A stretch of DNA of 64,000 bases from a bacterium (GTDB lineage: Bacteria; Electryoneota; RPQS01): positions 434,001 to 498,000 of the forward strand of contig DASXUQ010000010.1 in assembly GCA_036504735.1 (NCBI GenBank), in the 5' to 3' direction. The translations under genes and the position numbers were made by a program. The notes beneath the pieces were generated by a model. It searched no databases, was not told the DNA's origin, and saw only the letters and a program-made list of their open reading frames with translations. Position 1 is the stretch's first letter. Each line of letters begins with the position of its first letter. Below, one piece after another: positions 62,769 to 64,000 of this stretch.

Positions 62769-63809
62769 ATGAGCGAGTTGTTCCCAATTGATCTGCGCAG
62801 CGATACGGTCACCCGCCCAACCCCCGCTATGCGTAAAGCTATGGCGGATGCGGTGGTGGGCGACGATGTATTCGGCGAAGATCCGACCGCTAACCGGCTG
62901 CAGGAACGTGTGGCCGGGATTCTTGGAAAAGAAGCCGCGCTGTTTGTTCCCAGTGGCACCATGGGAAATCAAGTCTGCATCGCCGCGCAGACTCGCCCCG
63001 GCGATGAAGTGCTGCTCGACGAAAATGCGCATATCTTCAATTATGAAGGCGGCGCGCCGTCCATGCTTGCCGGCGTACAGCTTCGGCCTCTGCCGGGAGT
63101 GCGCGGACAGATTACTGCGGAACAGGTCGCTGCCGCTGTTCGAGGCGGAGCCTCGCACTATCCGCAAACCACTATGGTCGCGGTGGAGAATACTCACAAT
63201 CGCGCCGGTGGCGCAGTGTATGATACGTCCGAATTGATGCGTATCCGCGAGGCGGCGAAGAAGCATCACCTCGTAGTACATCTGGACGGCGCTCGCATCT
63301 GGAATGCCGCTGTGGCTTGCGGGCGTAGCGAATCTGACATCGCGGCCTGCGCCGATACCGTGTCCTGCTGCTTCTCCAAAGGACTCGGCGCTCCAGTAGG
63401 AAGTGCGGTTGCAGGATCAAAAGAATTTATCAAACGCGCCCATCGTTTCCGGAAACTATTCGGTGGCGGCATGCGTCAAATGGGCATCCTCGCCGCAGCG
63501 GCGTTGTATGCGCTCGACCATCATCGCGCGCGTCTTGCGGAAGATCACGCCAATGCCGCTCTGCTGACAAAGATCCTGTTGGAGAGCGGCAAGGTCAAAA
63601 TCGATTTGCCGGTGCAGACCAACATTATGATGGTCACACTGCTTGAGGGCAACGTCTCGGCGCCCGAACTGGCGAAGGCGTGCGCGGAAAAGGGCGTGCT
63701 GTTCTTCCCGGAAAGCCAGACCAGATTTCGTCTTGTCACTCATCTCGACGTACCCGCCGCGGCCATCAAACCGGCCGCAGACATAATTCTGAAACAACTG
63801 GAATCGTGA
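62769..63809 (+). CDS. ltaE: Low-specificity L-threonine aldolase
   Basis: This PLP enzyme cleaves L-threonine or allo-threonine to glycine and acetaldehyde. The 346-aa product has [30 protein letters not shown], the [11 protein letters not shown] segment and the PLP lysine K204 in [12 protein letters not shown]. The ATG at 62769 has CGGAGA upstream; the frame is open for another 67 codons into the leader, but those codons are not family-like. Its end overlaps a response-regulator start by GTGA. Confidence 0.94.
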   Translation: MSELFPIDLRSDTVTRPTPAMRKAMADAVVGDDVFGEDPTANRLQERVAGILGKEAALFVPSGTMGNQVCIAAQTRPGDEVLLDENAHIFNYEGGAPSMLAGVQLRPLPGVRGQITAEQVAAAVRGGASHYPQTTMVAVENTHNRAGGAVYDTSELMRIREAAKKHHLVVHLDGARIWNAAVACGRSESDIAACADTVSCCFSKGLGAPVGSAVAGSKEFIKRAHRFRKLFGGGMRQMGILAAAALYALDHHRARLAEDHANAALLTKILLESGKVKIDLPVQTNIMMVTLLEGNVSAPELAKACAEKGVLFFPESQTRFRLVTHLDVPAAAIKPAADIILKQLES

Positions 63810-64000
63810 ACCGAATTACCGAACCTGTACTCACAGTCCTTGTCGTTGATGACGACGAATATATTCTTGAACTCTTGAAGGCATTCTTCGAGCAGACAGG
63901 AATGCGTGTATTCACGGCAGCGAATGCGGAAGACGCGCTCGCGCTTCCGCGGCTGGAGCAGGTTCATGTGGCGCTGCTTGATGTCCAGATGCCCGGCGCA
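63806..64000 (+). CDS. Response regulator receiver protein (cut by window edge)
   Basis: The visible 65 residues start at a GTG that overlaps the ltaE stop. They form the first half of a CheY-type receiver domain, with the acidic pair in VLVVDDDEY (about 13-19) and the phosphorylated Asp D59 in LLDVQMPG. The output domain and partner kinase lie beyond the window. Confidence 0.9.
   Translation, partial: MNRITEPVLTVLVVDDDEYILELLKAFFEQTGMRVFTAANAEDALALPRLEQVHVALLDVQMPGA

Overview
The window is a compact, roughly 60% GC bacterial chromosome segment carrying the main transcription and translation loci of one organism. Evidence for a Gram-negative of the FCB superphylum type, possibly an uncultured candidate phylum, comes from three places: a secreted protein ending in the NFPNPFNPTT-type FlgD-like/Por-type sorting domain (1642-4329), an Omp85 protein with a very large outer-membrane barrel partner (52770-57955), and -10 boxes of the form TAnnTT(TG) that recall the Bacteroidetes TAnnTTTG box. 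I cannot name the phylum from sequence reading alone.

Layout. (1) 1-5940, minus strand: a probable operon of an NAD-dependent epimerase, a small secreted barrel-like protein, an 895-aa multidomain secreted protein, a UMF1-type MFS transporter and a truncated secreted protein. It has a long leader with three copies of a 7-nt complementary element. (2) 6185-9985: divergent promoters, then purF (apparently without an ATG/GTG/TTG start), a CDP-alcohol phosphatidyltransferase and cysS. (3) 10070-12312: tRNA-Thr(UGU), Tyr(GUA), Gly(UCC), Thr(GGU), tuf and tRNA-Trp(CCA), with two tRNA-like fossils between Tyr and Gly. (4) 12368-24736: secE, an unexpected SAM methyltransferase, nusG, rplK-rplA-rplJ-rplL, rpoB-rpoC. 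(5) 24845-44202: rpsL-rpsG-fusA, then the S10/spc/alpha cluster from rpsJ to rplQ including secY, adk, map, infA and rpmJ. (6) 44268-57981: a nine-gene, tightly overlapping chain hutU, crotonase, hutI, DUF72, GAF-GGDEF, glgA, NHL protein, giant outer-membrane protein, Omp85, ending in a strong hairpin. (7) 58088-64000: rng, rplU-rpmA, mdh, elbB, ltaE with a structured leader, and the start of a response regulator.

Function. Most of the window is the ribosome, RNA polymerase and elongation factor machinery in the classical bacterial order. Extras are low-complexity tails on several ribosomal proteins and a gene inserted between secE and nusG. The accessory interest lies in the two surface-related blocks at 1-5940 and 51885-57955, the odd linkage of histidine catabolism with c-di-GMP, glycogen and envelope genes, and seven promoters that share TTG-type -35 boxes, an exact 17-bp spacer and -10 boxes ending in TT. 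I see no CRISPR array, insertion sequence, prophage or rRNA gene.
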